Positions 33,840 to 45,159 of a stretch of DNA of 64,000 bases are shown here, piece by piece. A program made the position numbers and the translations under genes. The first letter of the stretch is position 1, and every line of letters begins with the position of its first letter. Origin of the DNA: Gerris lacustris (taxonomy: Eukaryota; Arthropoda; Insecta; Hemiptera; Gerridae); contig OX578276.1 in NCBI GenBank assembly GCA_951217055.1, forward strand, positions 151,769,012 to 151,833,011, in the 5' to 3' direction. Below the pieces are notes generated by a model. That model was not told the origin of the DNA. It did no database searches and saw only the letters and a program-made list of their open reading frames with translations.

Positions 33840-34070
33840 CAAGTGAATTACAGTGAGCTCGTTACAAGTTGTGATTTGTGACACTCAGTTTAGCCAATCT
33901 ATATGAGGGGAAAAAATAAAGCCACTAGGCCTGTGGAAGGGATAAGGAAAGTGACAATTTTGTTTGCCCAGTTGGCCAAACCTTCTATAATTCAAAATGT
34001 AGAGTTCTTATTGGTTCCCACCCCAATATTTCAGATTTTCCTGGACTGTAAGTCACAACTCATAACGCTT
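33840..34070 (-). repeat. Diverged copia LTR fragment
   Basis: Reverse-complement blocks shared with 63120-63300: TAGAAGGTT(T/G)GGCCAACT, ACAGGCCTAGTGGCTTTATT and AACCAATAAGAACTC versus AGCCAATGAGAAGTC. No internal copia sequence is next to it, so it is probably a solo-LTR remnant. Confidence 0.6.
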
Positions 34071-34344
34071 AAACTGTAATACTGTTAAACAATGAAAGTC
34101 AGTGTAGAGGCGAGGAAAGGAAAGAAATGGGGCGCTGCGCTCAAGGTAGCAGCTTGACTTTTAGCTCAAGAGGATATTTGAATTACGTCCATTGGATTCT
34201 GTGATTAAATACTTAGCAGTAAAATGCATTATTATATTGGACCTTAATAACAATTGTTATCGGAAACCCCAAACAGAGATAAGTATTTATTTCAATAAAT
34301 CAGAAGACAAAAATTTGTTAATTTTTTAAAATTTATAAATTATT

Positions 34345-34600
34345 TTATTTAAATCTAATTATAATTACTATTTATAAAGGGAGACAGACAGAGAAACATA
34401 GACTTGAGCGCCAGGACTCGAACCACGGACCTCCCCCTCATATCCAGTGTGCGGGTGCAGGGGAGGATATGAGGGGGAGGTCCGTGGTTCGAGTCCCGGC
34501 GCTGAAGTCTATTTTTCTCTGTCTGTCTCCCTTTATAAATAGTAATTATAATTTGATTTAAACGTTCCGTAGTATGAATACTACCAATAACTTGTAAAAA
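34345..34600. repeat. Head-to-head S1 SINE palindrome
   Basis: A minus-oriented S1 copy (box B CGAACCACGGACCTC at about 34418) and a plus-oriented copy (GGTCCGTGGTTCGAGTCCC at about 34482) face each other. They are separated by 17 bases, with near-perfect complementarity over about 94 bases per arm. Confidence 0.85.
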
Positions 34601-34609
34601 TTGAATTAT

Positions 34610-35163
34610 TTTATTTTAAACTTTTTTATTTTTTTGTTTTGTCGTAATCAAAACAAAATTTGGGTGATAATATAACTGAGGTATCATCCACTTTAAACAT
34701 GACAGGCATGGAAACATGTCTCACCTTTCCGGTATTTGAACCGGTAATGTCAGTGTTGAAACAGTACTTTCAGATGAGTGTTATCTCCATACTTCTTAGT
34801 AATTCTTTCATCTAATATTCCTCTTTTAAATTCTTCTTATAATTCCCCTTTATCATCCAACTAGAAACCTAACAAATCCTAAAAAAATATTTTAGTTTAT
34901 AAAAATTCTGTAACAGCTTCATCTTAACCTTATCTCTCGATGGCTCCTTGGACCCTCTTTCGATGGCTCTTTCGGGTACACTTCCAATCTTAAATACTAC
35001 TCATAAATACTTCTGTAAATAATGAAATGCATCAAAAACCACTTCAGCGAACCACAAATGCATTAAGTATTATCTTATAAACACTTCTTAAAATATTAAC
35101 TTACTAAATTGCAGTAACCTTTGTATTGACTTTAATTTTAATAAAAATTACATATAATTTAAT

Positions 35164-35165
<2 letters not shown>
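34610..35165. other. No gene; possible SINE scrap
   Basis: A box-B-like CGGTTCAAATACCGG (minus, about 34728-34742) occurs in a tRNA-like context. The rest is AT-rich. Confidence 0.4.

Positions 35166-35167
<2 letters not shown>

Positions 35168-35252
<85 letters not shown>
35168..35252. repeat. (TA)n microsatellite
   Basis: About 42 uninterrupted TA units. Confidence 0.97.
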
Positions 35253-35255
<3 letters not shown>

Positions 35256-35689
35256 CTTAAGAAGTTAAAAAGGATCAAGCAAACATTTCTTTTGTCTTTT
35301 TAACATATCTTTTTTTTTATAAGAACGATAATTAACACCAATTTCAAAATGTTATTAGCCTTTTCTAAAAAAATTTAAATTAAAAAAAAAATTGTATCTA
35401 AAAATATATTATTTCTAAAATTTAAATTTAAAAAAACAAAATTCAGTAGATTACAATTTCTACAAGTCACTGATATTCAAATTAAAATATATTTCATAAA
35501 TATATTTTATTTATTTAAGCAATTTTGATAATTAAAAAAAAAATCTCACCAAAACTAAAAACATATCATATAGGATAATTAATTTGCATATTATTAATAA
35601 AACAAAATAAATAAACAAAAAAAAAAAAAAAATGCGCTAATAATAAAATTTTATAAAGATCATTGAATTATTTGCCACATAAAAAAATT

Positions 35690-36420
35690 CTTTTATGTTC
35701 CTGATCAAAGAACAAAAAAAAACTGAATGGTACATGTTCATTGATATTAATTTTTTTGGAAAAGAGCATAAATACACAAATCATTTCTATGAACACATTT
35801 TATGTAATATTGCTTACAACTATAACATAAGTAATGTTCCAAATCCAAAAATAAAAAGGAACATCTCTCTACATCACTCTTGTGTTAATCCCAGATGAAA
35901 TATTTTATTTAAAATGTATTTCATGCACTAATCAATAAAAGAACATAATAGTATTTAATAAATTTCTCAGAGTACATAGTTTTATAAATATAAAACAACA
36001 ATTATGTTCCAAAACCAAGAAAAAAAAGAAAAAGAAGGTGGAACATAATGTGTTTTATATTACCGACATCTAATTGAATTTATTTTATAAGGTGTTATTT
36101 TTTTTTTTTTTTTTTACTATTTACATAAAAATAGAACATAATATGTGCTGTTAATTCCTCATATAAAATTAAGCTAATAAATTCATAAAGAACATAACTA
36201 ATATGTTCCTTATGAATTTATTTAGAACTTATTTTATGTATTACATTTATTAGAATGTATGTTTAAAGTTAATTCATACATGGAACATAATATTACGTAA
36301 ATCAATTCACAATATATAATCATAAATTAAATATGTAATTGTGTTAATTTTCAAATGGAACATTTATTTATGTGATAATTAATTGTTTTGTTGTAAAGTA
36401 ATTAAGGAAAATATGTTGCA
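35690..36420. repeat. Cluster of GGAACATAAT words
   Basis: About ten occurrences of GAACATAAT, GGAACAT or the reverse ATGTTCC/ATTATGTTC on both strands over 730 bp, with irregular spacing. One frame (35695-35898) covers part of it without any motif. Function unknown. Confidence 0.5.
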
Positions 36421-36479
36421 TTTAGAATGTGTTTGACAGAATTTAATTTAAAAAAAAAAAAATGTTTGGTGTTAATTTT

Positions 36480-36865
36480 GATAAAATATCTAATCGGGGA
36501 AATAAACATCCTTATCTCCGTTTTAACTCAGTTGTAAGGGCTAAGGGAAGTAAACCTAGGAATATCCATTCAATTCTTAGTAGTAGTAAGGTTCTAGTAC
36601 TAGACAGGTAGGATGAACCACTTGATGGAACCTAGCAATTAGGCCTTATTTTACTATAACTGTGGTAGAGAGTTGCAGCCACTTCACATACAATACCTCT
36701 GTACATTGTACCGCCGAAGCGAGTATGATGTGATCATTAGTGAGCCATATAAATCAGAGCATCACGGCGAGGAATTGAACCCACGACCTCGGGGCTCCCT
36801 TGATTCATTGATGGTCGAGCAGACGTGGTAAGTAATTTAATCCACACGCTGCCTCTATTAATTTC
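36480..36865 (-). repeat. SINE family S3, near-complete copy
   Basis: On the minus strand, GAGGTCGTGGGTTCAATTCC (box B, about 36770-36790) follows a tRNA-like start. A body of about 250 bp runs left, including GTACAATGTACAGAGGTATT. It is not an S1 copy. Confidence 0.55.
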
Positions 36866-37267
36866 TTAGTTGCACGATGCATTTTAATTTACCTTAAATC
36901 TTCCTTCTTTAATGATATTATTGTTACACTTTATTCTTTTTATCTATAGAGGTGGAAATTATTTTAAAAAAATAATAATAAATAGAATTAATTAGCGAGA
37001 TGAAAACCCTCATACTGTCTTATAGAAGGAAAAACTGGTTACGTGCAGTTTTATCAACTAAAGAAATCATTGATTTTATTTGTCGCTGATAATAATATTT
37101 TATAAACGCTTTAACGTCAACACTCTAAATTTACTTTGAATAAAGTGCGGTAACTTTAACTAACTAAACATTTGCCTAATACTTCGAGACTTTTCCACCA
37201 ATATTGCAGGTGTATTGTTCACAAATATTTCAATTTAGAAACAATCAGCTTTTGTAACGGGAAAGCC

Positions 37268-37355
37268 AAGTCTAGAATGTGCTAGGAAAGCAATGTAGTA
37301 GACCTTAGCATAGGCTTTAATTTCTGTCTAGCGGTGCTTTTCTAGAATATTCTAG
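37268..37355. repeat. Small hairpin element
   Basis: AAGTCTAGAATGTGCTAGGAAAGC and its near complement GCTTTTCTAGAATATTCTAG then ACTT lie about 40 bases apart. Confidence 0.6.
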
Positions 37356-37359
37356 ACTT

Positions 37360-37597
37360 GAATCTTCCACTACACTTTTGAATATTATTAAAACTGTCAA
37401 TTTACACATAAATATTGCTCCAATAAAAAATTACAAACATAAAATTTATAATATAGTGTGATATCACATAAAAAAAAATAAAATAAAATAACCATAATAA
37501 CCGATATGAATGTTTACAAAAGCATTGACAATTTCATCATATTTATATGCATCACCTTAAAAAATTATTGTAAAAAATACATTCAATTAACTGATTC

Positions 37598-37640
<43 letters not shown>

Positions 37641-38058
37641 ACTAACAAATGTTCTTCCAATTGAAATAAATAAAAAAAATATATATATATATAAAAATAA
37701 TCATAACATTTGTTTTACAATTACTAAAATTCATGGGGAAAAAATATAAGAAATAAATAAATTTTTAAAAAAAAAACCTAAATTTAGTAAAAAAAAAAAA
37801 AAAAAATTGTTACTATTACAGTCACATCCATAATGAAAGAAAATATATTTAAATATAATTAAATTATATAATAATAAAGAGAACAGTTTTGGATTATTTC
37901 TTTTATATCAAGGAAGATTTTTTTATTATTATATTATAAAGCAAACATTTTGTTTATTTTTATTATATTATTATTTTATTATTATTTTTTTTTTTTTCCA
38001 AAGGCTATCACAAAAAGATAATATATATATATTTATATAAATACAGATAGAACTCAAA
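37360..38058. other. Very AT-rich, long poly-A, no gene
   Basis: A run of 38 A residues near 37602-37639 and several shorter runs. Nothing else seen. Confidence 0.6.
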
Positions 38059-38060
38059 GC

Positions 38061-38239
38061 ACACTACGACTTTTGATTGGCCGATGGTTTAGTCTGATTG
38101 GATATTTGTTGAATGGCTATTGGTGCGTAGACTGACCAATATAATAAGCCAATTGCTTTCACTCAGTTGCTTAATTCAGTCTTCATACTGATAAAGCAAA
38201 CAATTAAAACTATCGGCCAATTGAAAAGGTTTGTAGTGT
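38061..38239. mobile_element. Short MITE
   Basis: Inverted ends ACACTACGACTTTTGATTGG and (right, inverted) ACACTACAAACCTTTTCAAT, both continuing GGCCGAT. 179 bp. Target duplication not clear. Confidence 0.7.
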
Positions 38240-38249
38240 ACAGTGTGTC

Positions 38250-39188
38250 TAAATTTAATATCATGACCAAAACTTTAGGTTTTCCACATCCATTGCCTAA
38301 AAAAAAGGAAGTATTGAAGGAAAGTGGAAAAGTTCACTAAATCCTAGTTTTTCTTTTCTCTCAGGCACTGATATCAACCACCAATGATTGAAAGTAGGAG
38401 TTTTAAAAGCCTTAATCAAAGCATATCAATCAAGAACTTAAATTTTGTGTTTTTATTAAATTTATTTTTTTTATCACAAATAAAATCATATATTTCAGTT
38501 GACTTTGTTTTTATATATTTACATTTCTTTATTTAATTTTTGACAAACATAACTTTGACCAGACATAATTTAAGAAGAAATCAATGTCGCCAACAAAACA
38601 CTTCTTTAGCCAAATTTAATACACACATTGATTTATAAGTGATAAAATGCAATATACAGAACATAAATTTATAAAACTTTTTTATGATAGCCCATTTAAT
38701 TTTTGTTTTATTAAATTTTTAAATTATATTTAGTTTTTTTTTTAATTTAAAATACAAAAGACAAACTTGTTTTTATTTTTGTCTCGATGAATGTTAGCGA
38801 GCACCGAGCCAGTATAAAACACCTTCGGGTTGGTACCACTGTCCTACGTGTAAAATACATTACTTACATTTTACTTTTATTCTTTAAACTTAAATCATAG
38901 TCTCATAATTTCACATTTATTAATATTATAATTATTTTTTTTCCCCAATTTTAAAAAATTAGAATATATTTTTTTAAAGTTTGCTTTAAAGAAAAAAAAA
39001 TAATTAAAAGGAAAAAAACTGAAAAAAATTAAATATATATAAAAAGTTTTCCAAGATGTTTAAGTTTAACGAGAGGTAAATCTAAGAGTTTGAATACACT
39101 GACTAAGTGGTTTGGGGGGGGAGGATAGGAGGGGGGAGGTGGAATCGTAGCGGGGAGTCTGTTGATCCATGACGTAGGTGCTGTATTT
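38250..39188 (-). other. Probable UBE2E 3' UTR and downstream region
   Basis: AT-rich and gene-free. TTTATT (AATAAA on the minus strand) at about 38876 and about 38770 are candidate poly(A) signals for UBE2E. Confidence 0.4.
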
Positions 39189-39434
<246 letters not shown>

Positions 39435-39532
39435 CTATAGAACCAAACAATAAAAAAAAATTATTTATAACTAAAAAAATATATAACTGACAAACCTTGA
39501 CTTACAAATTTAGAACGTTCCCATTTTCTTTA

Positions 39533-40104
39533 TTACCCCTCGGGTGCACACGTTCTACAGAACGAGGAGGCGCGCACCCCTGATAGGACTTAATCTGTTT
39601 TATATGTCCACACAACATGTAAAATAAATATAAACTTGAAATCATTTTGGTAAAATATTATAAAACATATTTAAATTGGTTTTATTGTTTTATTATTTTT
39701 TTAATTTGTAAAATACCGTTGTTTAGTCTCATAGTATATAAGCACAAAATTTGTCAGTCTCAATTATAATTTTCACTTTTTTAATATTTCCTGCATATTT
39801 TTATTATTTTATTTTTAAATTCAGGTACTATATTAATTTCTTTTGTATTATATATATAAATTTCACTAAAATTAGCGTAATACTAAAATTTAGGTGAAAG
39901 TGGCGCGGGTCCCCTGTCAGGACAATATGGGCACAGAATTGAAGTATAATCACGTACGATGTCAAACAGCGACTGATTCTCTTGATAAAAGCAAGAAATG
40001 TAGCTAGTAAAATCCCTAGTTTCCTATCGCACCCACATGTATCTCAATTTTACAGTTATATTTCAAATTTAGGCTTCACAGGACCGCATGTTCCCGAGGG
40101 TTAA
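39533..40104. mobile_element. piggyBac-like MITE, complete copy
   Basis: Ends CCCCTCGGG (after TTAC) and CCCGAGGG/TTAA. TTAA target sites and CCC...GGG ends fit piggyBac. About 570 bp, non-coding, inside the UBE2E intron. The left TTAC has one change from TTAA. Confidence 0.7.
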
Positions 40105-40109
40105 AAAAA

Positions 40110-40850
40110 AAAATAAAAAGAAGGCTGCTTTTATTTGAACTTATTGTAATTAAAATGATAGGAGCAAATGTAATTGGTGTGTTACCAAGTTATTCGGTCT
40201 AGAATGTAGAAATTAGTTACTCCATTTACTTATTTTATATTCTTTAATTTAGTTAATCATTTATTAAGTATTATTATTGAATTATTTAATTCAACATGCT
40301 GGACCTAATTGTTATTGTAGATTTAGTTAAAGGTGAGATGAAGATTGCTAAATCTATATTAAGAATTATTTACTGTGTCTAGAAAATCAAACCTGACAAT
40401 TATTAGATGCTTGTATTTTAAACTTACTCATGGACTTTTTATAAATAGTGGACCATTTGTATATTAATTTTCCTGTTTAAGGTACATATTACGTTTATTT
40501 GAATAGTAATATTATGGTAATCTATTATGTATCATCAATTTTGTCTTAATTAAATTATAGATATTTAATGTTAAATTAAAAAAGGATCAATGTTGTCATT
40601 TTGTTGATTTAGTTGTAAAAAAATATTACTAAATCTGTATTTAGATAATTAGTTTCACCTGGATCAACAAACCTGACTGTGCTTAGTTTGTTATTTTTTA
40701 CACTTACTCATGCATTTTTTTATTTTTAAAAAAATAAATATTTAGTATTTATTTCTATTTTCATAATAATTTAAAAGTACTTCTATCCAACACTAAATTT
40801 AATTGAATGTATCTGGTAATATAGTTTAGTATTCTTTATTGATTAACAAT
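40110..40850. other. UBE2E intron, AT-rich
   Basis: Two alike segments (about 40300-40420 and 40595-40710, each with GATTTAGTT(A/G)TA and ACTTACTCATG) suggest an old duplication. No gene. Confidence 0.4.
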
Positions 40851-40852
40851 AG

Positions 40853-41765
40853 TTATTTATGTAACTAGGCAGCAAAATGGAATTTTACTGACGAGTGATT
40901 AGATTAGCCTCCGAGCCGAAGGCGAGGACAGGCTATGATAATTAACTGCCGAGGCGAAGCCGAGGCAGGTAATTTACATATTTGACTGCCAAGGCAAAGC
41001 CGAGGCAGGCAATGAATAAACAAGGCAGAAATGTTTCCTTTGCTGCCTTGTTGCATACAATATTTTATCTACTTGCGGCAGAAAAATGAAACTGCATTTT
41101 GAATCTATATTAATATAACATAGTTAATAACTATGTGTCATATTAATAAAGATAATAACATATGTATTAACTAAAATTAATGTTCAAATAAGAAACTTGG
41201 GAATAATAACCAATAAGTGATAAGCAAACTCAATCTATAACAAAATACAAAACACACGTTTATAACACACATAACTTCTGAATGAATAATGCACGCAATA
41301 TAAAATATTTATTTATATTTTTACTAACAAATTACTAAAAGTATTAAAGATATCTATTATTGCTTAAAAGAAAAATAACTAGGATAAATCAAGAAAAGTA
41401 GCTAGTATAATCTAGAATGACTTCAATAATAATAATAATATGTATGTTCAATGTTTACATGACGCTGCAGTATAGCCAGTGACTCCACTATTTTATTAAT
41501 TAAAGATCTACTAATCACTGAACTTATTTAACAGAATTAACAAATATGAACCAATTATTTTATTATAAAAACGTTTATTTATTAAATATTACTTATTAAA
41601 CTATAATATATAATGTTATAAGATAGAGATAATAGTATAAACTGTCATTGCCAACATTGTAAAAGTAAAAATTTTACTGACTAGGCATCAAAAATGTTCC
41701 TCATTTTACCGCCTAGGCAGTAAAATCACATTTCTCATTTTTCTGCCGCAAGTAGATAAAGTTTA
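40853..41765 (+). repeat. Family R5 element, copy 2
   Basis: Same start and GC blocks as 9705. ATCTACTTGCGGCAGAAAAA at about 41072 is repeated inverted at the right end (41738-41760), so the distal part is bounded by about 23-bp inverted repeats. Confidence 0.65.
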
Positions 41766-42356
41766 TTTAGTGATCTTAATTATAACAATTTTGCTTTACC
41801 ATAAAATCCCTAAGACTTTAATTTAGTCTTTAGTAGTTATTCGTAATTATAGTTGTCAAAATGCCACTGACAGATAATCACATGGCTTCATGGAGGGGGG
41901 GTGAATTAAAAGCCACCGTATAATTAATTCTTAAGAATCACACAGGGAATTACTTGCATCCAAGTACTTTTTAAGGGTTTGGAAGGATTAAGCATAGTTA
42001 TTATATTATGAAATAAAATTTTTTTTATTTCCCCCGTCCCACCCCATATGAAAGAAAAAAAAAAATATAATCAAATTTAAATGGATGCCCAAAAAAATAT
42101 TGTAGAGTAAGGAGAGTGGAGTAGATGTCTTTGGTTCGATACCCTGTGGGGTCACAATGCTTTTTATCAGTATAGCAAGTTAAATTTTTTTCTTGCAATT
42201 TAATTACCCTACCATAAAGTATTTGCATGAATTATTTTATAATTTTTTGGAGAAGCCTTCATACAATGGTTTGGGGGGGGACACTTTTTGGGTGAAAATT
42301 TGGCGCTAAAAACATAATATTGGCGGTAAAAAGCAAAATAGTCATTAAATGTTATA

Positions 42357-42715
42357 CAGTAGAACCTCGCTTACACGACCTTCAATAACACGACAACCTC
42401 AATTATAAGTGTAATTTTCAAATCCCTTTGAGATTGCCATAACACATAATGTTAAATTAACCTCTATAACACGACTATTATTATCCAAACAACCTCAATA
42501 ACACGGATTTTTTCCAGTTCACAACGTAACTCAGAACCTTTATAACAAGTCGTTTTGAGAAGTCAATCTCGATAACGCGACTGTTTACAGGAATGGGTCG
42601 ACCTTGAACAAGTCTAGACTTGAAAATTCCGCTCCACCCCCTCCTGTTTTAAGGACCTCGATAACAAAATTGTTTCCCTAATCCCCTTGAGATACTTCTT
42701 ATCAAGGTTCTACTG
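42357..42715. mobile_element. pogo/Tigger-like MITE
   Basis: 359 bp with CAGTAGAACCT ends, flanked by TA on both sides. The interior repeats a word like ACCTC(A/G)ATAACACGAC about seven times. Short ends and a TA target fit the pogo group. Inside the UBE2E intron. Confidence 0.8.
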
Positions 42716-42807
42716 TAGTACTATAGTAATAACTAATAGTACTATGGTAATAACTAATAGTAATAGTAATAACTAATAGTAATAGTAATAACTAATAGTA
42801 CAGTACT
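42716..42807. repeat. Short tandem repeat
   Basis: Units of AGTAATAACTAATAGTA-type sequence directly after the pogo-like MITE. Confidence 0.8.
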
Positions 42808-42853
42808 TTTGAATTTAATTAGGTTGATCCTCACTACCTTACTTTATAAATTA

Positions 42854-43690
<837 letters not shown>

Positions 43691-43699
43691 TGCCGCAAA

Positions 43700-43895
43700 A
43701 TTTAATGGAAAGCCTTGATCAACCAAAATGATCAATGGATCCATTTTATGTTTATACAGGTAGTTTGATTGGTTGTGAATTATTATGTCTGTGTAGGTAG
43801 ATTTTCTATAGATTTTGAATTTGTGTTTATTATTATGTTTCTTTATTGTTAGATCAAGAAAGTTGATAGCGTTGTCATGTTCTATTTCTAGTGTA
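43700..43895 (-). pseudogene. Penelope-like RT, C-terminal block (shifted frame)
   Basis: After a frame change near 43900 the minus strand reads DNAINFLDLTIKKH then KFKIYRKSTYTDIII and SNYLYKHK. The FLDL...YRKxTxTD pattern is the usual Penelope RT end. Confidence 0.75.
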
Positions 43896-43898
43896 ATT

Positions 43899-44160
43899 TT
43901 ATGTCCTTATGTATAAATTATTGATAAATTCTAGGAACTGTTCTAGTTGTCTATTTGTACCTACCCATAAACATAATATGTTGTCTGCGTATCTATACCA
44001 GTATATTATATTTTTTGTTAAGGGGTTATTGGGTATAAATATTTGCTGTTCGATGTGGTTCATGAACAGGTCGGCTAGGAGTGGACTGAGTGGAGAACCC
44101 ATGGCTAGGCCTGTCTCGGATTTATAAAAATGTATCATTAAAAACCAGGTAGTTTTAATG
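43899..44160 (-). pseudogene. Penelope-like RT, central block
   Basis: Reads KTTWFLMIHFYKSETGLAMG then SPLSPLLADLFM, followed by WYRYADNILCLW. GLAMGSPLSP is the Penelope signature. The catalytic box should be YADD or YVDD but reads YADN, losing the second aspartate. Confidence 0.9.
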
Positions 44161-44330
44161 GATAATAGAAATAGTCTCTCCACGTTAACTGGCTAATTTG
44201 TTTATTATGATTACATAGCAGCTTTCAGCCTTCATAAGGCCATCATCAGTGCCTAGGAACAAACAAAAGTTAGACTAAGTACTGAAATCTAAACAATAAT
44301 TAGAGCGAAACACTTTACATACAATAATTA
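44157..44330 (-). mobile_element. Insertion inside the Penelope-like RT
   Basis: 174 bp bounded by an 11-bp direct duplication CAGGTAGTTTT (44146-44156 and 44331-44341). The insert carries, on the minus strand, CTGATGAT / GGCCTT-ATG-AAGGCT / GAAAGC (44249-44221). It looks like a short Penelope terminal sequence that jumped into another Penelope copy. Confidence 0.65.
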
Positions 44331-44387
44331 CAGGTAGTTTTAGTTAAATGTTACATTAATCAGGGATTCGAGTTCATCTTTTTTTTT

Positions 44388-44684
44388 AAACATCTAATTT
44401 GGATTTAATTATAAGTGATCTGAGTAACTCTTTGCATTGATCTATTGGTACATTAGTGAATAAGTTGGTGACATCGAAAGATACTAGCTTGGCGTTAGGG
44501 GGTATTTTAACATCTTTTATTTTATTAATTAACTCGGAATTTTTAACTGTAAAATTTAATTGTATGGGTAGGTTATCCTTGATAATTTGGCCAGTTTATA
44601 ATTGGGAGAATTTATACTTGACACTATGGGACGTAATGGGACTAGGGGATTATGTATTGGTTGTTTCTTTATTGGGTTCCGACT
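44388..44684 (-). pseudogene. Penelope-like RT, N-terminal block
   Basis: On the minus strand the frame reads PIHNPLVPLRPIVSS, then SPNYKLAKL, NSELINKIKDVKIPP and KLVSFDVTNLFTNVP before a stop near 44387. VPLRPIVS and SFDVTxLFTNVP are hallmarks of Penelope RTs; the aspartate of SFDV is the first catalytic one. A one-base slip near 44390 closes the frame. Confidence 0.88.
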
Positions 44685-44837
44685 TGGATCTCAACTCCAT
44701 ACCCCTTACCTTTTACCTTCCGTAATCCTCTACCCACACCACCCTAGTCTAACCCCCCTTTCACTGTTAGTTTACCTTAAAATTTGTAAAATATTTAGCT
44801 TAGTACAGCATTCACTCTTACTAAGTTAACACGCATA

Positions 44838-44862
44838 CTGAAGATGACATGTAAGTCGAAAC
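44838..44862 (+). other. Hammerhead-like hairpin motif
   Basis: CTGAAGAT / GAC-ATGTAA-GTC / GAAAC. Same layout as the motifs at 30983-30953, 44249-44221 and 60590-60561. Compared with a canonical hammerhead core (CUGANGA, stem II, GAAA) there is one extra U before the stem. Confidence 0.5.
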
Positions 44863-44899
44863 GCATCTTTTAATTCTATAAAAAATTGTGGTGACAATA

Positions 44900-45005
44900 T
44901 TGTTGTGTTTCTTTTATTAACCTCTCTAGTCATAATAATATGATAGAAGCCTAATATTAGTCAATTAGAGTGTCAAAGTGTGCCACCAGTAAATACAGCT
45001 TGGGT
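44900..45005. other. No gene seen
   Basis: Short stretch between the Penelope-like tail and a MITE. Confidence 0.4.
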
Positions 45006-45008
45006 GGG

Positions 45009-45151
45009 ATTAGGTTTGTTCCAACCACACTTCAAACTAGTTTGAAAATGTCCGACGCATGCGCATTAGCAACAGGCGTTCAATTTTGGTCCGATGCGCA
45101 TGCGTCGGAAAGTTTCTAACTAGTTTGAAGTGTGGTTGGAACAAATCTAAT
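45009..45151. mobile_element. Short palindromic MITE
   Basis: 143 bp. Arms of about 60 bp from ATTAGGTTTGTTCCAACCAC and its complement, meeting at CGACGCATGCGCAT on both sides of a 22-base loop. Confidence 0.88.
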
Positions 45152-45159
45152 AGTGTGTG

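Larger units (their letters stand above)
43695..44720 (-). mobile_element. Penelope-like element, RT fragment, interrupted
   Basis: Read on the minus strand this is the RT domain of a Penelope-like element in three blocks, described below. It is split by a 174-bp insertion at 44157-44330. The GIY-YIG endonuclease part is missing. Confidence 0.85.

Noticed and set aside
44838..44862. Calling the hairpin a canonical hammerhead ribozyme
   Set aside because: There is an extra U before stem II, and I could not find a convincing stem III and cleavage site; kept as hammerhead-like only.
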